A DNA stretch of 64,000 bases, taken from positions 186,001-250,000 of the forward strand of contig NZ_KE387185.1 of NCBI RefSeq assembly GCF_000430645.1, given 5' to 3'. The notes under the pieces were generated by a model, which did not search any database, was not told the origin of the DNA, and saw only the letters and a list, made by a program, of their open reading frames with translations. A program made the translations under genes and the position numbers. The DNA is from Aquimarina latercula DSM 2041 (lineage in GTDB: Bacteria > Bacteroidota > Bacteroidia > Flavobacteriales > Flavobacteriaceae). This document shows positions 8,143 through 17,317 of the stretch, piece after piece; the first letter of the stretch is position 1, and every line of letters begins with the position of its first letter.

Positions 8143-9059
8143 AATAACAGCGTCATAAATGGCAATAATAGAAACACCCAAAGATTAATTTCTTTTACAA
8201 ATTTTCCATGATCAATCTCTAAGTAAGTTGTTCCAATAATTGCTAATGGAGCCGCTATAAAAATCATTTCAGAAGTGTTTTTATCCAGAGCTATTATAAC
8301 AACAATTAATGAAATCAATAATTGTGCAATAATAAGTTTTAAAATAGGTTTTGATTTTGTTGGTTTTCTGCTGTATTTTATCAAATACACTGTTAAAAAA
8401 AACAGTATACAAATTATTAGTACTCCAATTGAAAAGAATCCTTGATCACTAAAATATCCTTCGAAAGAAAACGATATTGGCGCTACATAATCAGTAATAG
8501 TTAAGAATGAATCATAAAATAATAAGGTAAAACAATTGGATAACATATAGACGGTTAGTAACCCTATAAACGGAATTATCCAGTTCCTATAATTTTTAGA
8601 TTCAAAATATAATACTCCCAAAAAAACTATGACAATAAAAGCTATGCTCCAGAAATAGGCTAAAGAAGCCAAACCAATATATAAAGAAGCATTTAAAACA
8701 TTAGATTTAACATACTTGCCATTTCTTAAACTTAGTATACTTCTCATACTCAAAATAACAAATAGGTTTGATAACAGAACACTAGGATTAACTAATGACA
8801 TTGGCAAAATCCCCGTTAAAAAAGCAAATAGTAATATTGTGTTTGTACTTTTATATGTTAAATCATTCTTTTGCGTAACATGATTTAATATGAGCATCGT
8901 GAGGATATATGCAACACAACCAGCAAAAAAGATCATAATTTTAAAATAATCAAAGTCGATACCATTTCGGTAATGCGCTATTATATACATTACAAACATG
9001 TATAATGCAACAATTATAAAATTAATTGGTTTTGATTTATTAAAAAAGCTTGATAACAC
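8139..9059 (-). CDS. DUF6427 family membrane protein
   Basis: A polytopic membrane protein of 306 residues with about nine hydrophobic helices and a start (MLSSFFNKSKPINF) that I recognise from DUF6427, a conserved family in Flavobacteriaceae. The YMFVMY and HYRNG segments between the first helices fit that family. It is typically divergent from the small DUF6341 gene, as here. The function is unknown; the helical hairpin pattern resembles membrane glycosyltransferase or polymerase scaffolds. Its stop overlaps the start of the next gene. Confidence 0.8.
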   Translation of the reverse strand: MLSSFFNKSKPINFIIVALYMFVMYIIAHYRNGIDFDYFKIMIFFAGCVAYILTMLILNHVTQKNDLTYKSTNTILLFAFLTGILPMSLVNPSVLLSNLFVILSMRSILSLRNGKYVKSNVLNASLYIGLASLAYFWSIAFIVIVFLGVLYFESKNYRNWIIPFIGLLTVYMLSNCFTLLFYDSFLTITDYVAPISFSFEGYFSDQGFFSIGVLIICILFFLTVYLIKYSRKPTKSKPILKLIIAQLLISLIVVIIALDKNTSEMIFIAAPLAIIGTTYLEIDHGKFVKEINLWVFLLLPFMTLLF

Positions 9060-9079
9060 TACTATTTTTTATATTTTTG
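9050..9079 (+). promoter_or_regulatory. Promoter for the DUF6341 gene
   Basis: TTG at 9050-9052 and TATTTTTG at 9072-9079 are separated by 19 bases, a full match to the Flavobacterium -33/-7 consensus (TTG, N19, TAnnTTTG). Transcription would start near 9086, leaving a leader of about 87 bases. The -33 element lies inside the first codons of the divergent DUF6427 gene. Confidence 0.65.
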
Positions 9080-9172
9080 CGCTAAACAATATATTATTGT
9101 TTTTAATTATAATATAACTAATTTATAAAAAGTTTTTAGTTAGCTTTTTATAATGAAAACGAAGATCATATC

Positions 9173-9406
9173 ATGAAAGATTTTTTTGAAGCGATACAAT
9201 CCCTATTTGTAGATCTGCTTTTAGCTCCAATGGATGCTCTAAGAGCTTTAGAATTAGAGAGCTGGAGTGCTGCGAATATCATAAATTGGATGTTTATGCT
9301 TATTGGTTTTGTAGCTTTTTTATATTGGATGAAGGAATTAAAGAAGTTTAACGACAATGACGAAGAAGATAGAGATCCAAAAGCTCACTCATTTTTAAAA
9401 CCATAA
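9173..9406 (+). CDS. DUF6341 family small membrane protein
   Basis: A 77-residue protein with one hydrophobic segment (about 37-53), preceded by an amphipathic start MKDFFEAIQSLF and the strongly conserved LDALRALELESW-like stretch, and ending in a charged tail (NDNDEEDRDPKAHSF). The pattern matches DUF6341, a small protein almost universal in Flavobacteriaceae. It is transcribed alone from a consensus promoter and ends before a strong bidirectional terminator. The function is unknown. A membrane-anchored partner of DUF6427 is suggested only by adjacency. Confidence 0.85.
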   Translation: MKDFFEAIQSLFVDLLLAPMDALRALELESWSAANIINWMFMLIGFVAFLYWMKELKKFNDNDEEDRDPKAHSFLKP

Positions 9407-9455
9407 TATCTATTTATTAGAATAAAATATTGAGGAAATTTATCCTCTTTTACAT

Positions 9456-9492
9456 AAAAAAGTCAAGTGTTCTTAAACACTTGACTTTTTTT
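9456..9492. terminator. Bidirectional rho-independent terminator
   Basis: Fifteen-base perfect arms (9456-9470 and 9477-9491) surround the loop TCTTAA. The core is GTCAAGTGT, with an A-run before it and a T-run after it, so it can stop both the DUF6341 transcript and the convergent purD transcript. Confidence 0.9.
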
Positions 9493-9518
9493 ATACGATT
9501 TGATTTAAATAGAAAACT

Positions 9519-10790
9519 CTATAAATCAAATCCTAAATCCTTTCTATAATACATTTTATCAAAATGCAATTCTTCGATGTTTTTATATGATAACTTAAGT
9601 GCTTCTCTAAAATCATCATGGAATGAAGTTACAGCAATAACTCGTCCACCATTAGTAACCACTTTATCAGCTTCTATTTTAGTTCCGGCATGAAAGACAA
9701 TAGAATCAGCTATTTTATCAACACCCGTGATTTCCTTTCCTTTCTCATATGATTCTGGATATCCTCCTGATACCGTCATTACGGTTGCGGCACTTCTAGG
9801 ATCTATGTCGATATCTATTTGATCCAAAGTTTGATTTGATACATGATTAAATAAGGATACTAAATCCGTTTTTACTCTAGGTAGCACCGCTTCTGTTTCT
9901 GGATCTCCCATTCTTACATTATACTCTATTACTTTAGGATCATCACCTACCTTTATTAATCCAATAAAAACAAAGCCCTTATAATCGATTTCTTCCTTAA
10001 CTAAACCTTCTACTGTTGGTTTGATGACTTGAGTTTCTATTTTATTCATAAAAACATCATCCGCAAAAGGAACCGGAGAAATTGCTCCCATTCCTCCCGT
10101 ATTAAGTCCTGTATCTCCTTCTCCAATGCGTTTGTAATCTTTTGCCGTTGGTAACGTAACATAGTTTTTACCATCCGTTAGTACGAAAACACTTAATTCG
10201 ATTCCATCTAAGAATTCTTCAATCACTACTTTTTCACTTGCAGCACCGAACTTTTTGTTCGTAAGCATATTTTCAAGTTCTCTTTTAGCTTCGTCTATAT
10301 CTTGAAGAATAAGAACTCCTTTACCAGCAGCAAGACCATCCGCTTTTAAAACATATGGCGGATTTAATGTTTCTAAAAACTCTTTCCCTTCTTTAACTGT
10401 ATCTGCTGTAAAACTTTGATATGCTGCAGTTGGTATATTATGTCTAAACAAAAATTCCTTAGCATACTCTTTACTACCTTCTAACCTAGCTCCTTCTTTT
10501 GATGGTCCAATAACAGCAACTTTGTTTAGTTCATCATCTTGTGAAAAGAAATCCGTTATTCCTTGTACCAAAGGATCTTCTGGTCCTACCACAACCATTT
10601 CTATTTCTTCTTTTAAAACAAGAGCTTTGATCGCCTCAAAATCTGTAACTGATATTGCCACATTCGTTGCAATGGCAGCTGTACCTGCATTTCCTGGGGC
10701 AACAAATAATTTTTTACATAAACTGCTCTGAGCAATTTTATAAGTAAATGTGTGTTCTCTTCCTCCAGATCCTAATATTAAAATATTCAT
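9519..10790 (-). CDS. purD: Phosphoribosylamine-glycine ligase
   Basis: The second step of de novo purine synthesis: ATP-dependent joining of glycine to 5-phosphoribosylamine, giving GAR, in the cytosol. The 423 residues match the usual length. NILILGSGGREHTF begins the protein, ADGLAAGKGV is the ATP-grasp lid signature, and TGGMGAISPVP and EYNVRMGDPETE are standard PurD blocks, the last supplying metal ligands. The ATG at 10790 is preferred to a TTG two codons upstream because family members begin at this methionine. It stands alone, ends at the bidirectional terminator and closes the conserved left flank. Confidence 0.97.
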   Translation of the reverse strand: MNILILGSGGREHTFTYKIAQSSLCKKLFVAPGNAGTAAIATNVAISVTDFEAIKALVLKEEIEMVVVGPEDPLVQGITDFFSQDDELNKVAVIGPSKEGARLEGSKEYAKEFLFRHNIPTAAYQSFTADTVKEGKEFLETLNPPYVLKADGLAAGKGVLILQDIDEAKRELENMLTNKKFGAASEKVVIEEFLDGIELSVFVLTDGKNYVTLPTAKDYKRIGEGDTGLNTGGMGAISPVPFADDVFMNKIETQVIKPTVEGLVKEEIDYKGFVFIGLIKVGDDPKVIEYNVRMGDPETEAVLPRVKTDLVSLFNHVSNQTLDQIDIDIDPRSAATVMTVSGGYPESYEKGKEITGVDKIADSIVFHAGTKIEADKVVTNGGRVIAVTSFHDDFREALKLSYKNIEELHFDKMYYRKDLGFDL

Positions 10791-10827
10791 TTTCAAACGA
10801 TTATATGATAGCTAAATTTTATGCGAT

Positions 10828-10835
10828 CAAAAATA
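10828..10835 (-). promoter_or_regulatory. Candidate -7 element for purD
   Basis: TATTTTTG on the minus strand (10835-10828) matches TAnnTTTG and would give a leader of about 30 bases. No clear -33 TTG is visible, so support is partial. Confidence 0.4.
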
Positions 10836-10892
10836 GTTCATTAGCTGTTTTCTTGCTAATAATTTCGTGGTCTATTTTACATTTTTAAACTA

Positions 10893-12194
10893 TTATACCG
10901 GAGTATTACGTATGATTCTGCTGCTTAAAATGCTTCTCTTCTTAAGTAATAATGGCATTATAATAGAGAAAAATACAATCCCATTAAATCGTACCAACAT
11001 GGATTCGAATACAAGTGAAACAAATAATATTAAAAATACTGAAAATTCATTTCGACTTCTTTTCATACGTATTGCCAAAACAACAAAAATGAATATTAAC
11101 ACTCCTAATCCCACTACTCCTGTCTGAAGTAATGTTTGAAGAAACTGATTATGAGCATTATACTTATTTTCAAAATTATAGATGTACCCTAATTCTTTAT
11201 ATTTTTTAATTAACACATCATTTGCATCCCCAATTCCATATCCCAATAGTGGTGCTTCTTTAATTAGTTCAGCACTAGACTTCCAAGATAACAGTCTTGC
11301 TTTTTCTGAAGTAGAATTCGCATATTCCATTGTCATTCCAAAGTCTTTAACTTTTGCATAAAAATCAAACACACGAGGATTATTGACAAACACTAAAATT
11401 CCTAAAAGGAACATAATAATCATTGTATGCTTTCTACTTTTATCAGAAATATTAAAAATCAAAAGTAAAGACATTACCGTAAGGATCATATATGCTGCTA
11501 TAGAAGCCAACAAAAACAGATATAGAAATAATACAAGAACGATCGCAGTTCTCAATTTTGTATCTAAACTGTTTTTTAAATAATAACTTAATACTAATAA
11601 TATATATAATGAGAGATAACTAGGGTTAATTAGCTTAGAGAACTCATCACCAATAAAATAGTTCCATCCATTTATAATTGCATCTAAAAAAGTATTGAGA
11701 TCTGCCATTGAAATTTCTAAAGAAAACCCTCCTTTTATTATTGACATTGAATGGGAAATTGCAATTGAAAAATTTATGAAAAATGAGATAATCAATCCTA
11801 AAAGCAAAAAATCAAATAACTTTCTTACAGAAGACGCATCCTCTTTTACAAAAAGAAAAATTACAGGAAACAAAAGCAACGATAAAGATCGTTGTAGTAA
11901 GTTTAATCCACCAAAAATATTATCTGTATATATTAAACTAAATAGCATTATAATAAAATACAAAGGGAATAATAATAGGGCTTTATTCTCTAAAACAAAC
12001 TTCTTCCTTGATTGAAAAATATTCACTATTCCAAGGCCTATAGAAACAATAAAAAATGGGGTAGGGAGATTAATTCCTAATGGTAATAGAAGAAATGCTA
12101 TATATAAACTATTCCAAAAAATAGTAAGTACCAAACTATCGTCATGTTTGTAAAACATTTCAGTTAGGGTATATATATTTTTATCTAATCTCAC
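10893..12194 (-). CDS. O-antigen ligase/polymerase family membrane protein
   Basis: A 433-residue protein with about ten to twelve transmembrane helices. A large periplasmic region near residues 290-360 contains the Wzy_C-type signature LLGYGIGDAND followed by NAHNQFLQTLLQTGVVGLG. Such proteins either polymerise undecaprenyl-linked repeat units (Wzy) or ligate glycan to lipid A core (WaaL); sequence alone does not separate the two. It is the last gene of the first polysaccharide module, just downstream of the initiating transferase gene, which would fit either role. Confidence 0.82.
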   Translation of the reverse strand: MRLDKNIYTLTEMFYKHDDSLVLTIFWNSLYIAFLLLPLGINLPTPFFIVSIGLGIVNIFQSRKKFVLENKALLLFPLYFIIMLFSLIYTDNIFGGLNLLQRSLSLLLFPVIFLFVKEDASSVRKLFDFLLLGLIISFFINFSIAISHSMSIIKGGFSLEISMADLNTFLDAIINGWNYFIGDEFSKLINPSYLSLYILLVLSYYLKNSLDTKLRTAIVLVLFLYLFLLASIAAYMILTVMSLLLIFNISDKSRKHTMIIMFLLGILVFVNNPRVFDFYAKVKDFGMTMEYANSTSEKARLLSWKSSAELIKEAPLLGYGIGDANDVLIKKYKELGYIYNFENKYNAHNQFLQTLLQTGVVGLGVLIFIFVVLAIRMKRSRNEFSVFLILFVSLVFESMLVRFNGIVFFSIIMPLLLKKRSILSSRIIRNTPV

Positions 12195-12295
12195 TTTTTT
12201 AGCACAGTTTATTGGATAAATTGTTTTGTATAAGAAGCTATTAGAAAATAAGACCTCATTAGTTTTTACCTTCTCTTAATTTAATTACAAATTCA

Positions 12296-13648
12296 CTAAT
12301 ATGCTTTCTCTTGTCCTTTGATGAGATTTAATATTGTATCAATTATAATTTTTGAATCTAACAATAATGACCAATTTTCTATATAAAAAATATCGTACTT
12401 GATTCTATTAACAATATCCTCATCATTTTCAACTTCTCCTCTATATCCTTTTACTTGTGCCATTCCTGTAATTCCTGGTTTTACTGAATGGCGGAACACA
12501 AAATTATATTTATCTATTCTTTTACCATAATCCTTGGTATATGAAATCATATGTGGTCTCGGTCCTACAACAGACATATCACCAAAAAGCACATTAAAAA
12601 ATTGTGGTAACTCATCTATACTGGTTCTTCTTATAAAACGACCTATTCTGGTAACTCGATGATCTTCTTTTTTAACTTGAACAAGGTCAGAAAAATTTTC
12701 ATCTCTCATTGATCTAAATTTATAACAAATAAATTCTTTGTAATTAATTCCATTACGTCTATGGCTATAAATTAATGGGCCTTTAGATTCTAGTTTTATT
12801 AAAATATATAACAAAGGAATTAACCATGAAAGCACCAAAATGATAACCAATAAAGAAAAAACAATATCGAAACCTCTTTTAATAGCTCTATTTGTTGCGC
12901 TGTTTAATGATACTTCTGGAATTGATAGAACAGGTAAGTATTCATAATAATCGGTTTTAAGACGTTTAGAAAAAATACGTTGCGAATTGGGTATAAACTT
13001 GAGAACACTGTAATTCTGATCTGCATATTTTACATATTCATTTACCACTTCATCAGAAATTTCATCTATTGAACAATATATTTCATCTACATCCTCATTT
13101 TTTAAAAACTCAAAACTATCCTCAATTTTATTATTAAGTTGATCTGAAAATACCTCTAAGACCTGATAACCTAGATCTTTTCTTTTCTCAAAAAACATCT
13201 TTAATTGTTGAGCACTTTTATTATTCCCAATAATAATTACTCTTCTATTATTTCCGCCCAAATAAGAACGATATCTTCTAAGAGCATAATATGTAATAAC
13301 CTTAACAACACCTACTGAAGAAATAGTTATTACAATGAAATCAAAAGTATCTTTTACGGAAAAGTAATTTATTTTTAATAATCCGAAGTAAGCATATAAA
13401 AGTATAAGAATTAATAGCCCTTGCCGGAGTAAAAGCGAAACAACTGTAACTATCTTAGTAAATCGATAAACTTCATAAAAATTTAATAAGTAAGAAGAAA
13501 TCAACCAAACAATTGATAAAAAAATATAAAGTTGATTAGTAACAATTTCATTTAAAAAATAAAAAGAAGAAACTAATAAAATAATTAGATCAATTACAAT
13601 AAGTATTGGTCTAATTAAATATGAATATCCTCCTCTTTTATGATGCAT
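12296..13648 (-). CDS. Undecaprenyl-phosphate sugar phosphotransferase (WcaJ/WbaP type), copy 1
   Basis: The 450 residues start with four or five hydrophobic helices. A nucleotide-binding-like middle domain follows (RRVIIIGNNKSAQQL near 135), then the bacterial sugar transferase domain from about residue 255. Diagnostic blocks are KRGFDIVFS, YKFRSMRD, RRTSIDELPQF with the catalytic Asp-Glu pair, VGPRP, and VKPGITGMAQVKGYRG. The enzyme transfers a sugar-1-phosphate from a UDP-sugar to undecaprenyl phosphate to begin repeat-unit assembly. A close paralogue lies at 15977-17317, separated by uxs and ugd. The sugar is not readable; glucose or galactose is the usual substrate. Confidence 0.9.
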   Translation of the reverse strand: MHHKRGGYSYLIRPILIVIDLIILLVSSFYFLNEIVTNQLYIFLSIVWLISSYLLNFYEVYRFTKIVTVVSLLLRQGLLILILLYAYFGLLKINYFSVKDTFDFIVITISSVGVVKVITYYALRRYRSYLGGNNRRVIIIGNNKSAQQLKMFFEKRKDLGYQVLEVFSDQLNNKIEDSFEFLKNEDVDEIYCSIDEISDEVVNEYVKYADQNYSVLKFIPNSQRIFSKRLKTDYYEYLPVLSIPEVSLNSATNRAIKRGFDIVFSLLVIILVLSWLIPLLYILIKLESKGPLIYSHRRNGINYKEFICYKFRSMRDENFSDLVQVKKEDHRVTRIGRFIRRTSIDELPQFFNVLFGDMSVVGPRPHMISYTKDYGKRIDKYNFVFRHSVKPGITGMAQVKGYRGEVENDEDIVNRIKYDIFYIENWSLLLDSKIIIDTILNLIKGQEKAY

Positions 13649-13654
13649 TAGATA

Positions 13655-14635
13655 TTAAGAATAAGATGAAAAATCTTTATGTTCACTTCTATATAACTCC
13701 TCCTTAGATAGACTCTTAAAATACTCTAAGGTTTGCTTCATTCCTTCAGATCTATCAACCTTTGGTTCCCAGTCCAAAATTTCTTTTGCTCTATTTATGT
13801 CAGGTTGTCTTTGTAAAGGATCATTAACTGGTAATGGTTTATAAATTACTTTTTGATCAGTACCGGTAAGTCCAATAATCTCTTCAGCAAAATCACTAAT
13901 TGTAATTTCATTTGGGTTTCCAATATTAACGGGATATACATAATCACTAAACAGTAATCGATAAATTCCTTCTATTAAATCGTCGACATAACAAAAAGAA
14001 CGTGTTTGAGAACCATCACCAAAAACGGTAAGATCTTCTCCTCTTAAAGCTTGTCCAATAAAGGCTGGAACCACTCTTCCATCATTTAATCGCATTCTAG
14101 GTCCGTATGTATTAAAAATACGTACGATTCTTGTTTCTACTTTATGATACGTATGGTATGCCATAGTTATAGATTCCTGAAATCTCTTTGCCTCATCATA
14201 CACTCCACGTGGTCCAATAGTATTCACATTGCCATAATAATCTTCTGTCTGAGGGTGAACTAATGGATCACCATATACCTCACTAGTTGATGCTATTAAA
14301 ATTCTTGCATTTTTCTCTTTAGCTAAACCGAGTAGATTATGTGTTCCAAGAGATCCAACCTTCAAGGTTTGAATAGGAATTTTAAGATAATCTATTGGGC
14401 TTGCTGGAGAAGCGAAATGTAATATATAATCTAAATCACCTGGAATATGAACAAACTTTGAAACATCATGATCATAAAATTCAAAACTCTTTAGTTTAAA
14501 GAGATGCTCTATATTTTTTAAATCACCTGTTATCAAATTATCCATTCCAATAACGTGATACCCTTCTTTAATAAAACGATCACAAAGATGTGACCCTAGA
14601 AAACCAGCTGCTCCAGTAATTAGAACTTTCTTCAT
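13655..14635 (-). CDS. uxs: UDP-glucuronate decarboxylase (UDP-xylose synthase)
   Basis: An extended short-chain dehydrogenase of 326 residues. The NAD fold is GAAGFLG (8-14), and the active site includes STSEVYG with Y146 and K150 (YDEAK). [11 protein letters not shown] and the [12 protein letters not shown] block, with an arginine placed to interact with the UDP-GlcA carboxylate, are typical of UXS and separate it from other epimerases. It converts UDP-glucuronate to UDP-xylose with internal NAD recycling. Its start overlaps the ugd stop by four bases (ATGA), so the two steps from UDP-glucose are translationally coupled. Xylose may be a component of one surface glycan. Confidence 0.92.
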   Translation of the reverse strand: MKKVLITGAAGFLGSHLCDRFIKEGYHVIGMDNLITGDLKNIEHLFKLKSFEFYDHDVSKFVHIPGDLDYILHFASPASPIDYLKIPIQTLKVGSLGTHNLLGLAKEKNARILIASTSEVYGDPLVHPQTEDYYGNVNTIGPRGVYDEAKRFQESITMAYHTYHKVETRIVRIFNTYGPRMRLNDGRVVPAFIGQALRGEDLTVFGDGSQTRSFCYVDDLIEGIYRLLFSDYVYPVNIGNPNEITISDFAEEIIGLTGTDQKVIYKPLPVNDPLQRQPDINRAKEILDWEPKVDRSEGMKQTLEYFKSLSKEELYRSEHKDFSSYS

Positions 14636-15951
14636 TTTATAATTTTAATATCTTTTCTTCCAATAGAAAAGTATGTAATTTCTTCTTCCTCCAAATCTGT
14701 AAGATCATATAAGTTTCTACCATCAAAGATAACTGGATTTATAAGATTATTCTTTATTCTATCAAAATCCGGAGTCCTAAAAATACTCCACTCCGTACAT
14801 ATCACTAAAGCATTTGCACCATCCAAAACTTCATACATTGATTTTGAAAATGTAATTTTGTTTTCATATTTCCTAGCTACATTATCCATAGCTTCAGGAT
14901 CAAAAGCTCTTACATTAGCTCCTTTGCTCAATAAAACGTCTATTACATCTAACGCAGGTGCTTCTCGGATATCATCCGTCTCAGGTTTAAATGCCAGTCC
15001 CCAAATAGCAAAAGTTTTGCCCTTAAGATCATCGTTAAAATAATTCGTGATTTTTGGAATTAACGCTACTTTTTGCTTTTGATTTACTTCGATTACAGAT
15101 TCTAATATTTTAAAATCGTAATTATCATCCTTTCCGGATTTATGTAATGCCTTAACATCCTTAGGAAAACAAGAACCACCGTAACCAATCCCTGGAAATA
15201 AAAAACGCTTTCCTATTCTAGAATCTGTTCCCATACCTCTACGAATCATATCAACATCAGCACCTACCTTCTCGCAATAATTAGCTATTTCATTCATAAA
15301 CGTAATCTTAGTCGCTAAAAATGAATTTGCCGCATATTTAGTTAATTCAGCTGACTTTTCATCCATAATCAATATCGGATTACCAGATCTAACATAAGGC
15401 TTATATAGCTTTTGCATAAGCTCCGTAGCCCTATTAGATGAAGAGCCAACAACAATTCGTTCCGGCTTCAAAAAATCATCAACGGCAAACCCTTCCCTTA
15501 AAAATTCTGGGTTAGATACTACATCAAAATCACATTTTGCGTTTACTGATATAGCTTTGTGAACTTTTTCTGCAGTGCCAACGGGAACAGTACTCTTATC
15601 TACAATGACCTTATATTCTGAAATAATTTTACCTATTTCATTTGAAACCCCTAAGACATATGATAAGTCAGCAGAACCATCCTCATCTTCTGGAGTAGGT
15701 AAGGCTAAAAAGATAATTTCTCCGTGATCTATTCCTTCTTTTAGAGAAGTTGTAAACTGTAACCTATTGGCTTGGATATTTCTCTCAAACAATACATCTA
15801 AATGAGGTTCGTAAATAGGAACTTCGCCATCCCGCATTTTTTGAACCTTCTGTTCATCTATATCAACACAAATAACCTCATTACCCGTCTCAGCTAAACA
15901 AGTTCCCGTAACTAAACCAACATAACCCGTTCCTATTACCGATATCTTCAT
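14632..15951 (-). CDS. ugd: UDP-glucose 6-dehydrogenase
   Basis: The 439 residues begin [21 protein letters not shown], an NAD fold, and contain the catalytic cysteine C261 in [10 protein letters not shown], with K204 and N208 in [10 protein letters not shown]. It oxidises UDP-glucose twice to UDP-glucuronate, the substrate of the adjacent Uxs. UDP-GlcA can also be used directly as an acidic sugar donor. It sits between two initiating transferase genes, with 25 bases before the next one downstream of copy 2. Distinction from WecC (second NDP-sugar dehydrogenase at 52158) rests on overall similarity to the UgdH family and the Uxs partnership. Confidence 0.93.
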   Translation of the reverse strand: MKISVIGTGYVGLVTGTCLAETGNEVICVDIDEQKVQKMRDGEVPIYEPHLDVLFERNIQANRLQFTTSLKEGIDHGEIIFLALPTPEDEDGSADLSYVLGVSNEIGKIISEYKVIVDKSTVPVGTAEKVHKAISVNAKCDFDVVSNPEFLREGFAVDDFLKPERIVVGSSSNRATELMQKLYKPYVRSGNPILIMDEKSAELTKYAANSFLATKITFMNEIANYCEKVGADVDMIRRGMGTDSRIGKRFLFPGIGYGGSCFPKDVKALHKSGKDDNYDFKILESVIEVNQKQKVALIPKITNYFNDDLKGKTFAIWGLAFKPETDDIREAPALDVIDVLLSKGANVRAFDPEAMDNVARKYENKITFSKSMYEVLDGANALVICTEWSIFRTPDFDRIKNNLINPVIFDGRNLYDLTDLEEEEITYFSIGRKDIKIIK

Positions 15952-15976
15952 CTATTCTTTTTATCCCTTTAACAAA

Positions 15977-17317
15977 TTAATACGCTTTATCTTCTCCCTT
16001 AAAAACATTAACCACTGTTTGTACAATAATATAAATGTCTAGTAATATGGACCAATTTTCTATATAAAAGATATCATACTTAGTCCTATTCACAATATCT
16101 TCATTAGTTTCGATACCACCTCTATATCCTTTTACCTGTGCTAAGCCAGTTATTCCAGGTTTTACTAAATGTCTAACCATGTACTTAGAAATTTTTGTGC
16201 TGTAAAGTTCATTTTGTTTCCATAGATGAGGTCTAGGACCAACCACTGACATATCACCAAATAATACATTGATAAACTGAGGTAACTCATCAATACTAGT
16301 TCTTCTTATAAACTCACCTACTTTTGTAATGCGTGGGTCATTTCTAGTTGCAGAATTCTCAGATTTAGAATTCATACGCATCGATCTAAACTTATAACAA
16401 AAAAAACCCTTTTCTTTTATTCCCGGTCTATTTTGACTGAAAAAAACTGGGCCTTTGCTTTCTAATTTAATAATCAACCCTAAAACAGGTATTAACCAAG
16501 AAAGTATGAGTAATAGAACAAATAAAGCTAATACAAAATCAAACAACCTTTTACCCCAACTTTTAACCGGATCATCTAACGGAATTTGGCGCAAAGATAA
16601 TACTGGAACTAAATCATAATAATTTAAATGTAAATTTTTTGAAAATAATTCTTTAGTATCCGGTAAAAACTTTAGATTTTTCATATTAACATCACAAAAC
16701 TCTATATAGCTTTTTACCTGATCGTTATCTAATTCATTTAATGAGCAATAAACCTCATCAATTTCTTTTTCTATAATATAACTAAAACTTTGTTCAATCG
16801 TTCCTATTTTATCTTCATCAAATTGATCCGTAAAAAAACCTTTGTATCGATAACCATACCCTGGCATAGTATCAAAAAAATTCATTAATCTCTTTGTAGA
16901 TTCATTGGACCCGATCACTATAACATTACGATAATTACTTCCAGTAATAATCCTGTATTTTTTAAAGATTTCATACAAGAAAATCCTCCAAATATTGAGT
17001 ACAATAAATAACCAAATAAAGAAGTATAAAACATTCGACCAATGGACATTCGATTTTGAAAGATAAAAGTAACTCAATATTAATAAGACTATTATTACGG
17101 ATTGTCTTAATAATAAAGAGATTATTTCAGGAATTTTGGTAAACCGATATATCGCATATACAGAAATCAGAAAGGACAATATAATCCAAAATAAAATTAT
17201 AAAACCTATATCCAATAAATTTTTGGTTAAAAGAAAATATGCCAAAAAAGAAACAATTAATAGGTCTATACCGTATAAAAGTGGCTTTATATATTTTGAA
17301 TATCCACCTTTATTCAT
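15977..17317 (-). CDS. Undecaprenyl-phosphate sugar phosphotransferase (WcaJ/WbaP type), copy 2
   Basis: This paralogue of the protein at 12296 has the same plan: N-terminal helices, a nucleotide-binding-like domain (NVIVIGSNESTKRL) and a C-terminal sugar transferase domain. Conserved blocks are YKFRSMR, RRTSIDELPQF, GDMSVVGPRPH, VKPGITGLAQVKGYRGG and YIENWSILLD. An ATG at 17317 (446 residues) is chosen over a TTG at 17344 because the MNKGGYSKYIKPLL opening aligns with the paralogue (HHKRGGYSYLIRPIL). The start overlaps the preceding GT4 gene by eight bases. Having two initiating enzymes so close suggests recent duplication or two repeat-unit pathways. Confidence 0.9.
   Translation of the reverse strand: MNKGGYSKYIKPLLYGIDLLIVSFLAYFLLTKNLLDIGFIILFWIILSFLISVYAIYRFTKIPEIISLLLRQSVIIVLLILSYFYLSKSNVHWSNVLYFFIWLFIVLNIWRIFLYEIFKKYRIITGSNYRNVIVIGSNESTKRLMNFFDTMPGYGYRYKGFFTDQFDEDKIGTIEQSFSYIIEKEIDEVYCSLNELDNDQVKSYIEFCDVNMKNLKFLPDTKELFSKNLHLNYYDLVPVLSLRQIPLDDPVKSWGKRLFDFVLALFVLLLILSWLIPVLGLIIKLESKGPVFFSQNRPGIKEKGFFCYKFRSMRMNSKSENSATRNDPRITKVGEFIRRTSIDELPQFINVLFGDMSVVGPRPHLWKQNELYSTKISKYMVRHLVKPGITGLAQVKGYRGGIETNEDIVNRTKYDIFYIENWSILLDIYIIVQTVVNVFKGEDKAY

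Noticed and set aside
9166-9357. Minus-strand frame of 63 codons over the DUF6341 gene
   Set aside because: Antisense shadow of a conserved plus-strand gene with a consensus promoter and terminator.
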